10,552 bases of DNA. Source: Acidobacteriota bacterium (GTDB lineage: Bacteria > Acidobacteriota > Terriglobia > UBA7540). Each line of letters starts with the position of its first letter. Within the stretch, counting starts at the first letter, position 1. Below are positions 1-6,945 of the stretch, piece by piece. The notes below the pieces were generated by a model. That model ran no database searches and was not told the DNA's origin. It was given only the letters and a program-made list of their open reading frames with translations. The stretch covers positions 1-10,552 of the forward strand of contig QHZM01000238.1 of NCBI GenBank assembly GCA_003224665.1. Reading direction: 5' to 3'. A program made the position numbers and the translations under genes.

Positions 1-119
1 ACCTGCTTCAATTTATTTTCGCGAACTTTTGCGTCGGGAAATAGAAAGGCCCGGCGGGCTGCTTCGAGTGCCATCGAAAAAAACGCTCGTCCCGCATTTA
101 CGCGCAGACTCAAGGGAAA

Positions 120-132
120 GGCCGTTACGGCC
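120..132 (-). terminator. Weak hairpin just after murJ
   Basis: Read on the minus strand, GGCCG-TAA-CGGCC forms a 5-bp GC-only stem with a 3-nt loop, starting 2 nt after the murJ stop codon and followed by TTTCCCTT. The stem is short and the T-run only three bases, so this is at best a weak intrinsic terminator. The remaining bases 1-119 show nothing I can assign. Confidence 0.3.
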
Positions 133-134
133 GT

Positions 135-1733
135 CTATTCGGGAATTTTGTCTTCCGCCGCGGATTTGCTCTGCTTCCTCAGCCTCAGCTTCATGACGTA
201 ATTATCGAGTTCCTTGACGCGAAGTATTTTTGCGATGACGACGACCAGCAGGAAACCGGCGGCACTCGCAACCGTCAGCACGACCAGTGCCCCGGGGATC
301 GTCTGCCAGGGGACGAAAGTCTCAATTTCGCGGGCGACTTCATAGCAGGCAAACCCGGCGGCCGACGACGCGAGGACGATCTTGAGGAAGAACACGGCGA
401 GCCCCGATGTTTCGGGGTTTTGAGTCCGGCGACCCAGAATAACGAACAGCACAACCGCATACACGACGATCCCGCAGGAACTCGCCAGCGCCAGTCCCAG
501 GTGCTCCGCCTGGCGCGCCAGGACCCAGTAGAGCGGCAGGGTCAGAAACGTCAAGAGAGTGCCCACGACCGCTGGAGTCAACGTGTCCCGGGCCGCGTAA
601 AAGCCGCGCGCCAGAATATTTTGGGCTCCCCAGGCAAACATGCCGAGAGAAAACACGGCCAGCGTGGACGCGGTAGCCTGGAAATCCGGCCCGTGGAGGC
701 GCGTGTGGGAAAAGGCAAGGTAGACGAGCGGCTTCGATTGGGCGATGGTCAGCGCCGAGACGGGCACGAGGACCAGGATGAGCGCCTTCAGAGTCGAGTT
801 CAGCGTCCGGTTGAGCTCATTGAATTTTTTTTCGGAATAGAGCTGGGCCAGGAACGGAAAAGACGCCACGCCCACCGCCTGGCCGACGACACCGAGCGGG
901 ACGCGCATCAGCGTCTTGGCGTAGTTGAGCCAGGTGATCGAGGCGGGTCTGAGATACGACCCGAACCAGCGGATGATCCAATCGTCCGTGAAGACGAGCG
1001 AGAGCGCCAGCATGATGGGGATCGTCAGCTTGATAAATAGCCGAAAGCCGGGATGGCGAAGCTCGAAGCTGGGTCTGAACCGCGCACCCGCTCGTCTCGC
1101 ACCATAAATTTGTAAAAGAAAGTTTCCAGCCGTTGCACCCACGAGGACCCCGACCGCAAACCCCGTGATGCCGAGCCGGGGCGAGAGCAGGACGCCGCCC
1201 AGAATGATCCCCAGGTTATAGACCACCGGGGCGAGAGAGGGGAGAACGAACTGGGCCTTCGCGTACTGGACGGCGCTCATCAGGCTCCCCAAATAGAAGC
1301 AGACTTGGGCTGGAAGCATCAGCCGTGTCAGGAAAATCACGCGAGCTTTCTGGCTCGGGTCAAACCCGGGGGCGATGAACTCGGCAAGCCTCGCCGCAAA
1401 GATTTCCGCGACGATTACCAGAGCGACGAGCAGCAGTCCCATGAAGGTCATCACCGTCGAGAACACCCGCCAGCCTTCCTCCTCACGGTCCTCTGCGACG
1501 TACTGCGCGAAGACGGGGATAAAAGTAAGGCTGATGGAGCCGCCCGCAACGAGGTAGTTCAGAAAGTCCGGGAGCGTGAACGCCGAAAAGTAGGCGTCTG
1601 TGACGGCGCCCGAGCCGATCTCGCGCGCGACAGTCCACTCACGGAAGAAGCCGAGGATCCGGCTCGCCAGGATGCTCGCCATCACGATGCCGGTGGAGCG
1701 GGCGATGCGTTGGGTCACGCTTGGGGTGGCCAT
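135..1733 (-). CDS. murJ: Lipid II flippase MurJ (MviN family)
   Basis: Polytopic inner-membrane protein that flips lipid-linked peptidoglycan precursor (lipid II) to the periplasmic side for wall synthesis. The N-terminus carries the family pattern: SRILGFFRE around residues 24-32, then DAYFSAFTLPDFLNYL and AGGSISLTFIPVF at about 46-74, matching the conserved first helices of MurJ/MviN. Many hydrophobic helices follow over the whole length, as expected for the 14-helix MOP-superfamily fold, and the C-terminus is basic (KLRLRKQSK). From the chosen ATG the protein is 532 residues; E. coli MurJ is about 510. The frame stays open upstream to an alternative start at 1844, but those 37 extra residues are polar, unlike the family and would leave only 29 nt after the phosphoesterase gene. 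No good Shine-Dalgarno marks either start, so the start is uncertain. It lies downstream of the phosphoesterase on the same strand and may be co-transcribed. Identity is confident. Confidence 0.93.
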   Translation of the reverse strand: MATPSVTQRIARSTGIVMASILASRILGFFREWTVAREIGSGAVTDAYFSAFTLPDFLNYLVAGGSISLTFIPVFAQYVAEDREEEGWRVFSTVMTFMGLLLVALVIVAEIFAARLAEFIAPGFDPSQKARVIFLTRLMLPAQVCFYLGSLMSAVQYAKAQFVLPSLAPVVYNLGIILGGVLLSPRLGITGFAVGVLVGATAGNFLLQIYGARRAGARFRPSFELRHPGFRLFIKLTIPIMLALSLVFTDDWIIRWFGSYLRPASITWLNYAKTLMRVPLGVVGQAVGVASFPFLAQLYSEKKFNELNRTLNSTLKALILVLVPVSALTIAQSKPLVYLAFSHTRLHGPDFQATASTLAVFSLGMFAWGAQNILARGFYAARDTLTPAVVGTLLTFLTLPLYWVLARQAEHLGLALASSCGIVVYAVVLFVILGRRTQNPETSGLAVFFLKIVLASSAAGFACYEVAREIETFVPWQTIPGALVVLTVASAAGFLLVVVIAKILRVKELDNYVMKLRLRKQSKSAAEDKIPE

Positions 1734-1873
1734 CGTTGCTATCGTGATGGTGTACCACGATTCTTGATTTTTTGCCTGGGTGCTGAGCGCTGGACTTGTG
1801 ACACCGCGACGCGCTTGTCGGCTTCGAGGCAGACTGAAACACAAGGCGTCTTTCCGGGTTCAAGCGGGGCGCG

Positions 1874-2821
1874 TTACTGGGCAGGCGAAATTTCGATCAC
1901 TGTGATCTCGGGCCTTGCGGAGAACCTGACTCGCGGCGCAGGACCCCCTTCCATCCCAATTCCCCGGTTCACGTACATCCAGGTGTCCTCCACGCGGTAG
2001 AGTCCCGCCTCAAACCGCTTTCCAAACCTCGAGGCGGTCATCAATGCGCCGTAAAACGGGAGGGCAACTTGTCCGCCGTGGGTGTGCCCGGCCAGGTAAA
2101 GGTCAACCTTGTGGTGAGCCGCCTTGAAGATCTCGTCGGGCGAGTGATAGAGGAATACTGTGAATGCGTCGGCCGGCACGCGGTCGAGCGCCTGAGCGAT
2201 GCAGCCTTGATTTCCCCATGCCACACCAACGATCCACACTTCAGCCGCCCCGCCCCCGACCTTTGCCGCCTCGCAGTTGAGTTCCCGGGCGCCGGTGTCT
2301 CCAAAGAAGTCGAGGTCGTGCCAGTAATCCGTATCCCAGTTCCCCCTTACGCAGAACGTCGGCGCGATCCCTGCGAGATTCTTGAGGCACTTCTTGAACA
2401 CTGGAAGGGCTTGCGGTGAGTTGATCGAGTCTCCCGTAAACACGATGAGGCGAGGCTTTTCCGCGGCAATCACTTCCGGCAGGCGGTCTTCAAGCCGTGG
2501 CCCGGGGTCGCTGTGCAGGTCCGAGACGTGGACGATGCGAATCGGGGCGGCGCCTCGCGGTAGTTTCGCGCTGTCGATTCTGACGCGCCTGGCTTCGAGC
2601 CAGGTGGGCTCGATGAAGTAACCGTACCCCATAAAGAGAAGGCCCGCACCGGCAAGCGCAAGACTCACGCGACGAATTGTGATTTCGAACTTCGTTGGGG
2701 GCGGCGAGCCAGGCTCGAGCCACCTGCGCGCCCACTTGAAGACCGTGACGAGTGCGGCGGCATAGACAGCGATCACGAAGCCAACAAAAAAAAGGACTCG
2801 GATTTCTTCCGAGAGCAGCAT
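1874..2821 (-). CDS. Membrane-anchored calcineurin-like metallophosphoesterase (YkuE/YaeI type)
   Basis: Predicted two-metal phosphoesterase tied to the membrane. From the chosen ATG (315 residues) there are two hydrophobic segments at about 7-28 and 52-70, then the catalytic domain with the metallophosphoesterase blocks in order: SDLHSD (Asp101, His103), GDSIN (Asp131), GNWD (Asn161), YHSPDE (His226) and AGHTHGGQ (His246, His248). This order and the N-terminal membrane part fit the YkuE/YaeI group, some members of which act on lipid-linked phosphates such as UDP-diacylglucosamine; the substrate here is not known. The ATG at 2821 is preferred over an in-frame TTG at 2845 because AGGGG lies 8 nt upstream of it. 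The gene precedes murJ on the same strand, so a shared transcript is possible. Catalytic residues appear complete. Family assignment is sure, physiological role is not. Confidence 0.88.
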   Translation of the reverse strand: MLLSEEIRVLFFVGFVIAVYAAALVTVFKWARRWLEPGSPPPTKFEITIRRVSLALAGAGLLFMGYGYFIEPTWLEARRVRIDSAKLPRGAAPIRIVHVSDLHSDPGPRLEDRLPEVIAAEKPRLIVFTGDSINSPQALPVFKKCLKNLAGIAPTFCVRGNWDTDYWHDLDFFGDTGARELNCEAAKVGGGAAEVWIVGVAWGNQGCIAQALDRVPADAFTVFLYHSPDEIFKAAHHKVDLYLAGHTHGGQVALPFYGALMTASRFGKRFEAGLYRVEDTWMYVNRGIGMEGGPAPRVRFSARPEITVIEISPAQ

Positions 2822-3429
2822 GGGCCGGGCCCCTATCTTTCCCAAGGCTCAGCGCGAAATCAAGCGATGGCCGGGTGTACCGTTACGACCCCTTATCGCC
2901 TTCCTGGTGTGTGGATCGGACTTAGCCCTGCTAATGGCGTGGCGTGTCTTTTAGCGGATGAAATTCGTGGAGACAGGTTGGCCTGATCTGTCTGATTGGA
3001 AAGGCTGGATCGCCGTTGACGCGAGAGGCTAGCTGGTGGACCTGAGGGGACGATCTTAGAACTTTACCGATGAATGAGCTTATGAGCGAGATTCCTTTAA
3101 TAAATTCCCTTCCGCTAGGCTAACTGCCCGATCAGCCACTCGGGATCCTGCTCTTCGATCGACTTTCGACACACGCCTTTTTCTCTCCCTTTTTGCGTCA
3201 GCCGATTTGGGATAATCGCCTTATCCAAGAAACCAGGCTCGGGACTCCAGCCGAAACCTCAAAATTTGTTGCAAGAGTTGTCAGAAGGTTCGTCCTCAAA
3301 AGGGAAGCTTATATGAAATGCAAACTGCTCGCGTATTCTGGCGCGGCCCGTGGACCGAACACGCAAGGTCCAATGCCCGGGCTCGGCCCACACATGGTCC
3401 CGCCCAGGCAGCCGGTCCGTGATTGATGG
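2822..3429. other. 608-bp stretch without a convincing gene, holding a tRNA-Ala 3'-end copy
   Basis: This stretch lies between the phosphoesterase and aldo/keto reductase genes. It contains a 17-bp copy of the tRNA-Ala 3' end (3034-3050) and a GC-rich foldable block at 3351-3419, where TGGACC (3351-3356) can pair with GGTCCA (3367-3372) and, alternatively, GGACCG (3352-3357) with CGGTCC (3414-3419). The foldable block lies just beyond the reductase stop codon and could help end its transcript, but it has no T-run. Short open frames exist (for example a 44-codon plus-strand frame at 2820-2954 and a 47-codon minus-strand frame at 3115-3258), none with recognisable homology. Confidence 0.6.
3034..3050 (-). 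repeat. 17-bp copy of the tRNA-Ala 3' end (attachment-site-like)
   Basis: The plus-strand sequence TGGTGGACCTGAGGGGA here is identical to 4538-4554, which is the 3' end of tRNA-Ala: the CCA tail, discriminator base, acceptor 3' strand and start of the T-arm. Both copies have the same orientation. Identity stops on both sides (C versus T before, C versus T after). A single copy of a tRNA 3' end, placed downstream of the intact tRNA, is what tyrosine-recombinase integration into a tRNA gene leaves as the distal attachment site. The match is direct; the mechanism is inferred. Confidence 0.7.
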
Positions 3430-4401
3430 TCACCCGTGGTTTAGGCTGGCACTGGAATCGGGGAGGTTACCCGCCTGGCTCTGGATGTTTCGCTTCCAAT
3501 CTTCAAGCAAAGGTCCCTTAATACTGTCCGCTCGCTGGCGCAGGGCAGCCATCTCTTCCCCCGACAAGGGTTTGAATTGTTGAGCGAACCGGACGTCATC
3601 TTCCAGTTGACCGATGGTGGTGCATCCGATAGCAGTGCAATGAACCGGCAGGCTTAACACGTAGCTTAAACAATCCTTGGCGCTGAAGGATTGCAAGAGC
3701 TTGGCGTTGCCGAAGTTCTTCATGCCCTGAATGCCCATTCCGCGCTCCACCGCCACGGGGAGGACCAGTTTCTCGAAACTCAAGTAGCTGGGATCAGCCA
3801 CGTTTAGCGGCATCAATATGGAATCGAACTTGTCATACGCTATCAGCATTTCCAGGTGAACATAGGGGTCATGGTGCCCAGTAAAACCAATGAAGCGACA
3901 TTTGCCCGCCTTTTTGGCCGCTTCGAAAGCTTCGATGGCTCCGCCGGGATCGAAGATCTGTACAACCTCTTTCTTTTCACTCACGGCATGAATTTGCCAG
4001 AGATCGACGTAATCGGTTCTCAAACGCTTTAAAGAGAGGTCCAGTTCTGCCTCAGCTCCTTGGCGCGTCCGATTGGTGGACTTGGTGGTGATGAAAACGC
4101 TCTTTCGGAACGGCGGAAGCACAGCGCCATAAACTTCCTCGGATCGCCCGTCCCAGTAACCATGGGCATTGTCGAAGTAGTTGATCCCAAGTTGATAGGC
4201 CCGCAGCGCGATTGCCTTGGCCTCTTCAAACGAAATCAGGGGAAACCGACCACCAGCCTGCCCGATCACCGTCAGTTTTTCGCCCGTTTTTCCAAACGTC
4301 CGCCGGGGAATGTCTCCGACCTGAAGCTTCGATGGCGATCCTCCATAGGCCGTCGCAGCTACCCCCGCGATAACTCCACCCATGAATGTTCTGCGTCGCA
4401 T
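3430..4401 (-). CDS. Aldo/keto reductase with Tat-like N-terminus
   Basis: Predicted NAD(P)H-dependent oxidoreductase that interconverts a carbonyl and an alcohol. The protein is 323 residues. The N-terminus RRRTFMGGVIAGVAATAYG resembles a twin-arginine signal, so the enzyme may be exported. The AKR barrel follows (IPRRTFGKTGEKLTVIG at about 31-47) with the catalytic tetrad visible: Asp77 (FDNAHGY), Tyr82, Lys107 (TTKST) and His138 (LWQIH). The RFIGFTGHHDP strand at about 169-179 and a late AIGCTTIGQLEDDV segment, typical of the cofactor end of the barrel, are also present. It lacks the C-terminal ferredoxin-type cysteines found in some relatives. AGAAGGAG lies 4 nt before the ATG. The gene is alone between tRNA-Ala (136 nt upstream, same strand) and the tRNA 3'-end copy, and has lower GC than its neighbours, suggesting horizontal transfer. 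Substrate unknown; a sugar or polyol is plausible. Confidence 0.9.
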   Translation of the reverse strand: MRRRTFMGGVIAGVAATAYGGSPSKLQVGDIPRRTFGKTGEKLTVIGQAGGRFPLISFEEAKAIALRAYQLGINYFDNAHGYWDGRSEEVYGAVLPPFRKSVFITTKSTNRTRQGAEAELDLSLKRLRTDYVDLWQIHAVSEKKEVVQIFDPGGAIEAFEAAKKAGKCRFIGFTGHHDPYVHLEMLIAYDKFDSILMPLNVADPSYLSFEKLVLPVAVERGMGIQGMKNFGNAKLLQSFSAKDCLSYVLSLPVHCTAIGCTTIGQLEDDVRFAQQFKPLSGEEMAALRQRADSIKGPLLEDWKRNIQSQAGNLPDSSASLNHG

Positions 4402-4537
4402 AACGCTCCTTCTGCGGTTTGGCGTTTCTTGGAGAGCGTATTACAAAGCTCCTGAAAAAGCCATCGCATCCAAACTTGGGGAGTCTCCTCTAGAAGCGAC
4501 AGTAGGATCGTTGGACGGCTGATACCTAAGAAAGCAT

Positions 4538-4613
4538 TGGTGGACCTGAGGGGATTCGAACCCCTGACCCCCTGGTTGCAAACCAGGTGCTCTCCCAACT
4601 GAGCTACAGGCCC
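4538..4613 (-). tRNA. tRNA-Ala(UGC)
   Basis: The minus strand folds as a full cloverleaf of 76 nt with an encoded CCA tail. The acceptor GGGCCTG pairs with CAGGTCC, giving the G3-U70 wobble pair that is the main identity element for alanyl-tRNA synthetase. The anticodon stem CCTGG/CCAGG encloses loop TTTGCAA with anticodon TGC at 4578-4580, and the T-arm is GGGGTTCGAATCCCC. The 3' end is duplicated at 3034-3050. It lies in the same orientation as tRNA-Ile about 2.3 kb upstream. Confidence 0.98.
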
Positions 4614-4629
4614 GCAGACTCAAAAACCC

Positions 4630-4658
4630 ATATTGGAGCGGAAGCCGTCGCGCGTCAA
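4630..4658 (-). promoter_or_regulatory. Promoter of tRNA-Ala
   Basis: On the minus strand TTGACG (4653-4658) and CAATAT (4630-4635) are spaced by exactly 17 bp. The predicted start near 4623 is only about 10 nt ahead of the mature tRNA 5' end. This means the tRNA has its own promoter and need not be read from the dehydratase gene upstream. Confidence 0.6.
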
Positions 4659-4748
4659 GCCAGCGGCGACGGCCGCGTGGTTCTACGCGGGGAATCCTTG
4701 CCTCGCGCGGACGCATCGCGCAAATCCACCCAGACTCCGGGCGCTTCG

Positions 4749-6056
4749 TCAATCCGCAACGAACTCCCAGCCGAACCCGGGGCGGTCCGTAGGCCGGACG
4801 TAAATTCCTTCCGGCCCCCGCGTGACACTGTTCTCCTCCTCGAACCGCTGATAGACCTCGCGAGGCCCGCCCGGAGGCGGCAGGAACGTCTCGCACCAAG
4901 GGCTGTTGGGCACGGCGAGGATGTAGTGCATTCCGCCGTGGGCCCAACCGGCGTGCGGGATGACGGGGATATCGTGCGCAGCGGCGAGCGCGCCGATGGT
5001 GCGAAGCTCCGTGAGACCTCCGCACCAAGTCATGTCGGGCTGCCAGATGCTCGCGGCCTTGTACTCGAGGAGCAGGCGGAAACCGTAGCGCGTGTATTCG
5101 TGCTCGCCGGTGGCGATGCGCGTGGAGGTGATCTGCGCGTTCAGCCGTCCGAAGCCGGCGTAGTCATCGGGCGGGAGGCATTCCTCCATCCAGTAAACTC
5201 GATATGGCTCAAGCATCGCGGCCAGCTCCAGCGTGTAGCGCTCCGTGAAGGCCATCCAGCAGTCGAGCATGATCTCGCCGTCCGGGCCGAGCAGCTCGCG
5301 CGTCCGTTTGACCAGCTCCACATTCTTCTTCATCCCTTCGCGCCCGTCGGCGGGGCCGTAGGGCATCGCCAGCTTCAGCTTCTTGAAGCCGAACTCGACG
5401 TGCTGCTCGAGGTCGTTTCCCGTGCAGTAGGCCGGAATCTTCGGCTTGGTCTCGCCGCCCAGGAGCTTGTAGACCGGCAGACCCAGCGCGAGTCCGATGA
5501 TGTCCCACAGTGCGAGATCCAGCGCGCTGATGGCATGGACTACCAGACCTTTCCTGCCGTAGTAGAGCGTGGACCGCCACATGATGTCCCAGAGTTGCTC
5601 CACATTGAAGGGATCTTCGCCGATGAGCAGCTTCTTCAGATGTTTTTCGACCACAAATCCTGCGCCCGGACCGCCAAACCCGAGGCCCTTGATTCCTCTG
5701 TCCGTCGTAATCTCGACCGCCTCGGGCCCCAGGTCGTCGGCCATGAAAAGCGATCGCCGGGGCTTATATTTGGGATAAATCGACATGGGGTTGGCCACTT
5801 CCACTTCCTTAACCGACCACGAGCCCGGCGCCGGGGTGTACGAAGGCAGCGGCCGCTTGGGCCGGGGCACAACGGCTCGCACTCCTGTGATCCGGAGGTT
5901 GCTCTTCTCTCCCTGAAAAGGAAGCGGCGGAGGCGACGGAAACGCCGCGGGCTTGCCGGCCACCGGCGCGCCGGACGTTCCCGCCGACCCGCCAGACGTC
6001 GCCGCCGCGCCCATCCAGAGCATCGAGCCAGCCTTCACGAATTCGCGACGGTCCAT
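4749..6056 (-). CDS. Enolase-superfamily dehydratase, L-rhamnonate dehydratase-like, with Tat-like signal
   Basis: Predicted Mg-dependent acid-sugar dehydratase; the closest remembered match is E. coli RhmD, which turns L-rhamnonate into 2-keto-3-deoxy-L-rhamnonate. Shared blocks include FVVEKHL (134-140), LALWDIIGLALGLPVYKLLG (181-200), LDCWM (264-268), EECLPP (291-296), GEH (317-319) and QPDMTWCGGLT (339-349). Predicted metal ligands are Asp265, Glu291 and Glu318, and the Asp341-His368 dyad is present with the same 27-residue spacing as in RhmD. The enzyme part begins near residue 54. Before it stands a Tat-type leader, MDRREFVKAGSMLWMGAAA, then a Gly/Pro/Ala-rich linker; RhmD itself is cytoplasmic and lacks this. 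GGGGG lies 7 nt before the ATG. No rhamnose dehydrogenase, aldolase or transporter is nearby, so it stands alone. Superfamily is certain; the exact sugar acid is inferred. Confidence 0.85.
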   Translation of the reverse strand: MDRREFVKAGSMLWMGAAATSGGSAGTSGAPVAGKPAAFPSPPPLPFQGEKSNLRITGVRAVVPRPKRPLPSYTPAPGSWSVKEVEVANPMSIYPKYKPRRSLFMADDLGPEAVEITTDRGIKGLGFGGPGAGFVVEKHLKKLLIGEDPFNVEQLWDIMWRSTLYYGRKGLVVHAISALDLALWDIIGLALGLPVYKLLGGETKPKIPAYCTGNDLEQHVEFGFKKLKLAMPYGPADGREGMKKNVELVKRTRELLGPDGEIMLDCWMAFTERYTLELAAMLEPYRVYWMEECLPPDDYAGFGRLNAQITSTRIATGEHEYTRYGFRLLLEYKAASIWQPDMTWCGGLTELRTIGALAAAHDIPVIPHAGWAHGGMHYILAVPNSPWCETFLPPPGGPREVYQRFEEENSVTRGPEGIYVRPTDRPGFGWEFVAD

Positions 6057-6190
6057 GTGTAAACCCCCATCTGCATGACGCGGCCGAAGGCGGCAAGCAG
6101 TGTACAGGGACGTGCTCGCTCAACCTTAGTCCCCTTTGCTCAAAAAGATCCCACAGGCGTCCGCGCTTTTCCTGTTTCCTGAATCGCAAC

Positions 6191-6591
6191 CTAGCCCCAG
6201 TTCAACCTAACAATGTCATCAGGGCCTTGTGATACCAGGTGTCTGTCCAGGCGCGAGTGTATCCACTGATTTCTGTTGGAGCGAAGGCAGCGATAGCAAC
6301 TGTCTCCGCATCTGCAATCCCGCATGATGCACGCTGGGTACTGAATACATCCTTAAGATGCGCCCCGATCTCTGCACAGTAGCCTGCACCACCCGGAGCG
6401 ATGTCAAAGAGAATCAACTCACGCTCGTCCAAGCGGGGTTCGACTACTTCCCGCATAAAGGTGACACCCAGTTCTGCGTTTGCGACCTCGTCGATATCCA
6501 AAAACTTGGCGCTGGCGATCAATACCGTCTCACCCGGCGTCTGCCAGAAGCTGTCGAGATACCAGGACAACTTTTGGGGGCCAAGGCACCG
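6191..6591 (-). pseudogene. Frameshifted C-terminal remnant of a DUF1998 protein (DrmB/helicase-associated)
   Basis: The minus-strand frame open from 6591 encodes FLDIDEVANAELGV and then LILFDIAPGGAGYCAEIG, the core DUF1998 signature (D-x-x-PGGAGY). Further on this frame loses similarity, but another frame reads DCRCGDSCYRCLRSNRNQ, then WIHSRLDRHLV, and stops at TAG 6191-6193. Cys-x-Cys-x4-Cys-x2-Cys-Leu-Arg-Ser...Asn-Gln...His...Leu-Asp-Arg is the usual C-terminal end of DUF1998 proteins. The two halves join only if one frameshift occurred at about 6320-6340. The rest of the gene, normally several hundred to over a thousand residues, is missing: an in-frame TGA stands at 6592-6594 and the PH-like gene follows. 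DUF1998 occurs in DrmB of the DISARM defence system and in C-termini of some helicases such as MrfA; the SCYRCLRS form reminds me more of DrmB. It is a relic, not a working gene. Confidence 0.75.
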
Positions 6592-6630
6592 TCAAGAGCT
6601 GAGGGGGGATGCGGAAAGTCTTGTCTCAAA

Positions 6631-6933
6631 TCACTTTCTTTGCTGAAACTGCTCGATCAGATCTCGGATGCGGCGCGCGTCAGCCTTACGATGGCCGTGG
6701 CTGACGATGGGGTCAGTCCCGCCACTGGACTCGATGCGGATCTGCGACCAGATCAGCCCAGTGCTGATGCTTATGGACGCGACATTCGACATCGCCATGC
6801 TCTCTTCGTCCGAGCCCAAGAGGCGCGTCTTGATGCGCGAAACGCGTTGGGGGGTGATTTCAATGTGAACCGGAAAGATGAGATTGCCGGACGTCCACCG
6901 GCTGGCCGTAAAGACGTATCGTTCTTCCGCCAT
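6631..6933 (-). CDS. Small PH-like domain protein of unknown role
   Basis: A 100-residue protein that looks real: it alternates short beta-like strands (YVFTASRW, IFPVHIEITPQRVSRIKTR, NVASISISTGLIWSQIRIES) and ends in a helix (RKADARRIRDLIEQFQQR). This many-strands-then-helix order, with DPIVSHGHRKADARRIRDLI near the end, resembles bacterial PH-like (bPH) domains. There is no signal peptide, membrane helix or catalytic motif. The ATG at 6933 is chosen because the next upstream start, at 6981, would fall inside tRNA-Ile. No Shine-Dalgarno is visible before it; the bases upstream read TTCTCCT. The gene starts only 12 nt after the tRNA 3' end, so it is probably transcribed as a tail of the tRNA transcript. 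Its start and lack of ribosome site leave some doubt; function unknown. Confidence 0.7.
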   Translation of the reverse strand: MAEERYVFTASRWTSGNLIFPVHIEITPQRVSRIKTRLLGSDEESMAMSNVASISISTGLIWSQIRIESSGGTDPIVSHGHRKADARRIRDLIEQFQQRK

Positions 6934-6945
6934 AGGAGAATGCGT

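Larger units (their letters stand above)
3034..4554. mobile_element. Candidate tRNA-Ala-bounded genomic islet, no integrase
   Basis: The segment is bounded by a direct 17-bp repeat: the 3' end of intact tRNA-Ala at 4538-4554 and its copy at 3034-3050. The segment lies on the 3' side of the tRNA, as expected for an integrated element that preserved the gene. Its only gene is an aldo/keto reductase. One 60-base line of that gene (3841-3900) counts to about 47% GC, against about 58% for a comparable line of purB (9901-9960), which agrees with a foreign origin. No integrase, relaxase or transposase is visible, so it would be a decayed or passively carried remnant about 1.5 kb long. Alternatively the repeat could come from an old local duplication. 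Confidence 0.5.

Noticed and set aside
2820..2954. A 44-codon plus-strand frame with one hydrophobic segment (PLIAFLVCGSDLALLMAW), divergent from the phosphoesterase
   Set aside because: It is too short to judge, overlaps the phosphoesterase start codon, has only a poor ribosome site and no known family. Conservation in relatives would be needed to revive it.
3115..3258. A 47-codon minus-strand open frame in the islet, ending in KSIEEQDPEWLIGQLA
   Set aside because: The end looks protein-like, but there is no ATG start, no ribosome site and no recognised homology; it could be a gene remnant or chance.
3193..3426. A 77-codon plus-strand frame, with an inner ATG at 3313 preceded by AGGGAAG
   Set aside because: The translation is low in complexity and Pro/Gly-rich over the foldable GC block, and resembles no known protein.
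4587..6062. A 491-codon open frame on the plus strand across the dehydratase gene
   Set aside because: It is antisense to a clearly recognisable enolase-superfamily gene with all catalytic residues, and its translation is Arg/Ala/Pro-rich with no family pattern. High third-position GC makes such long antisense frames.
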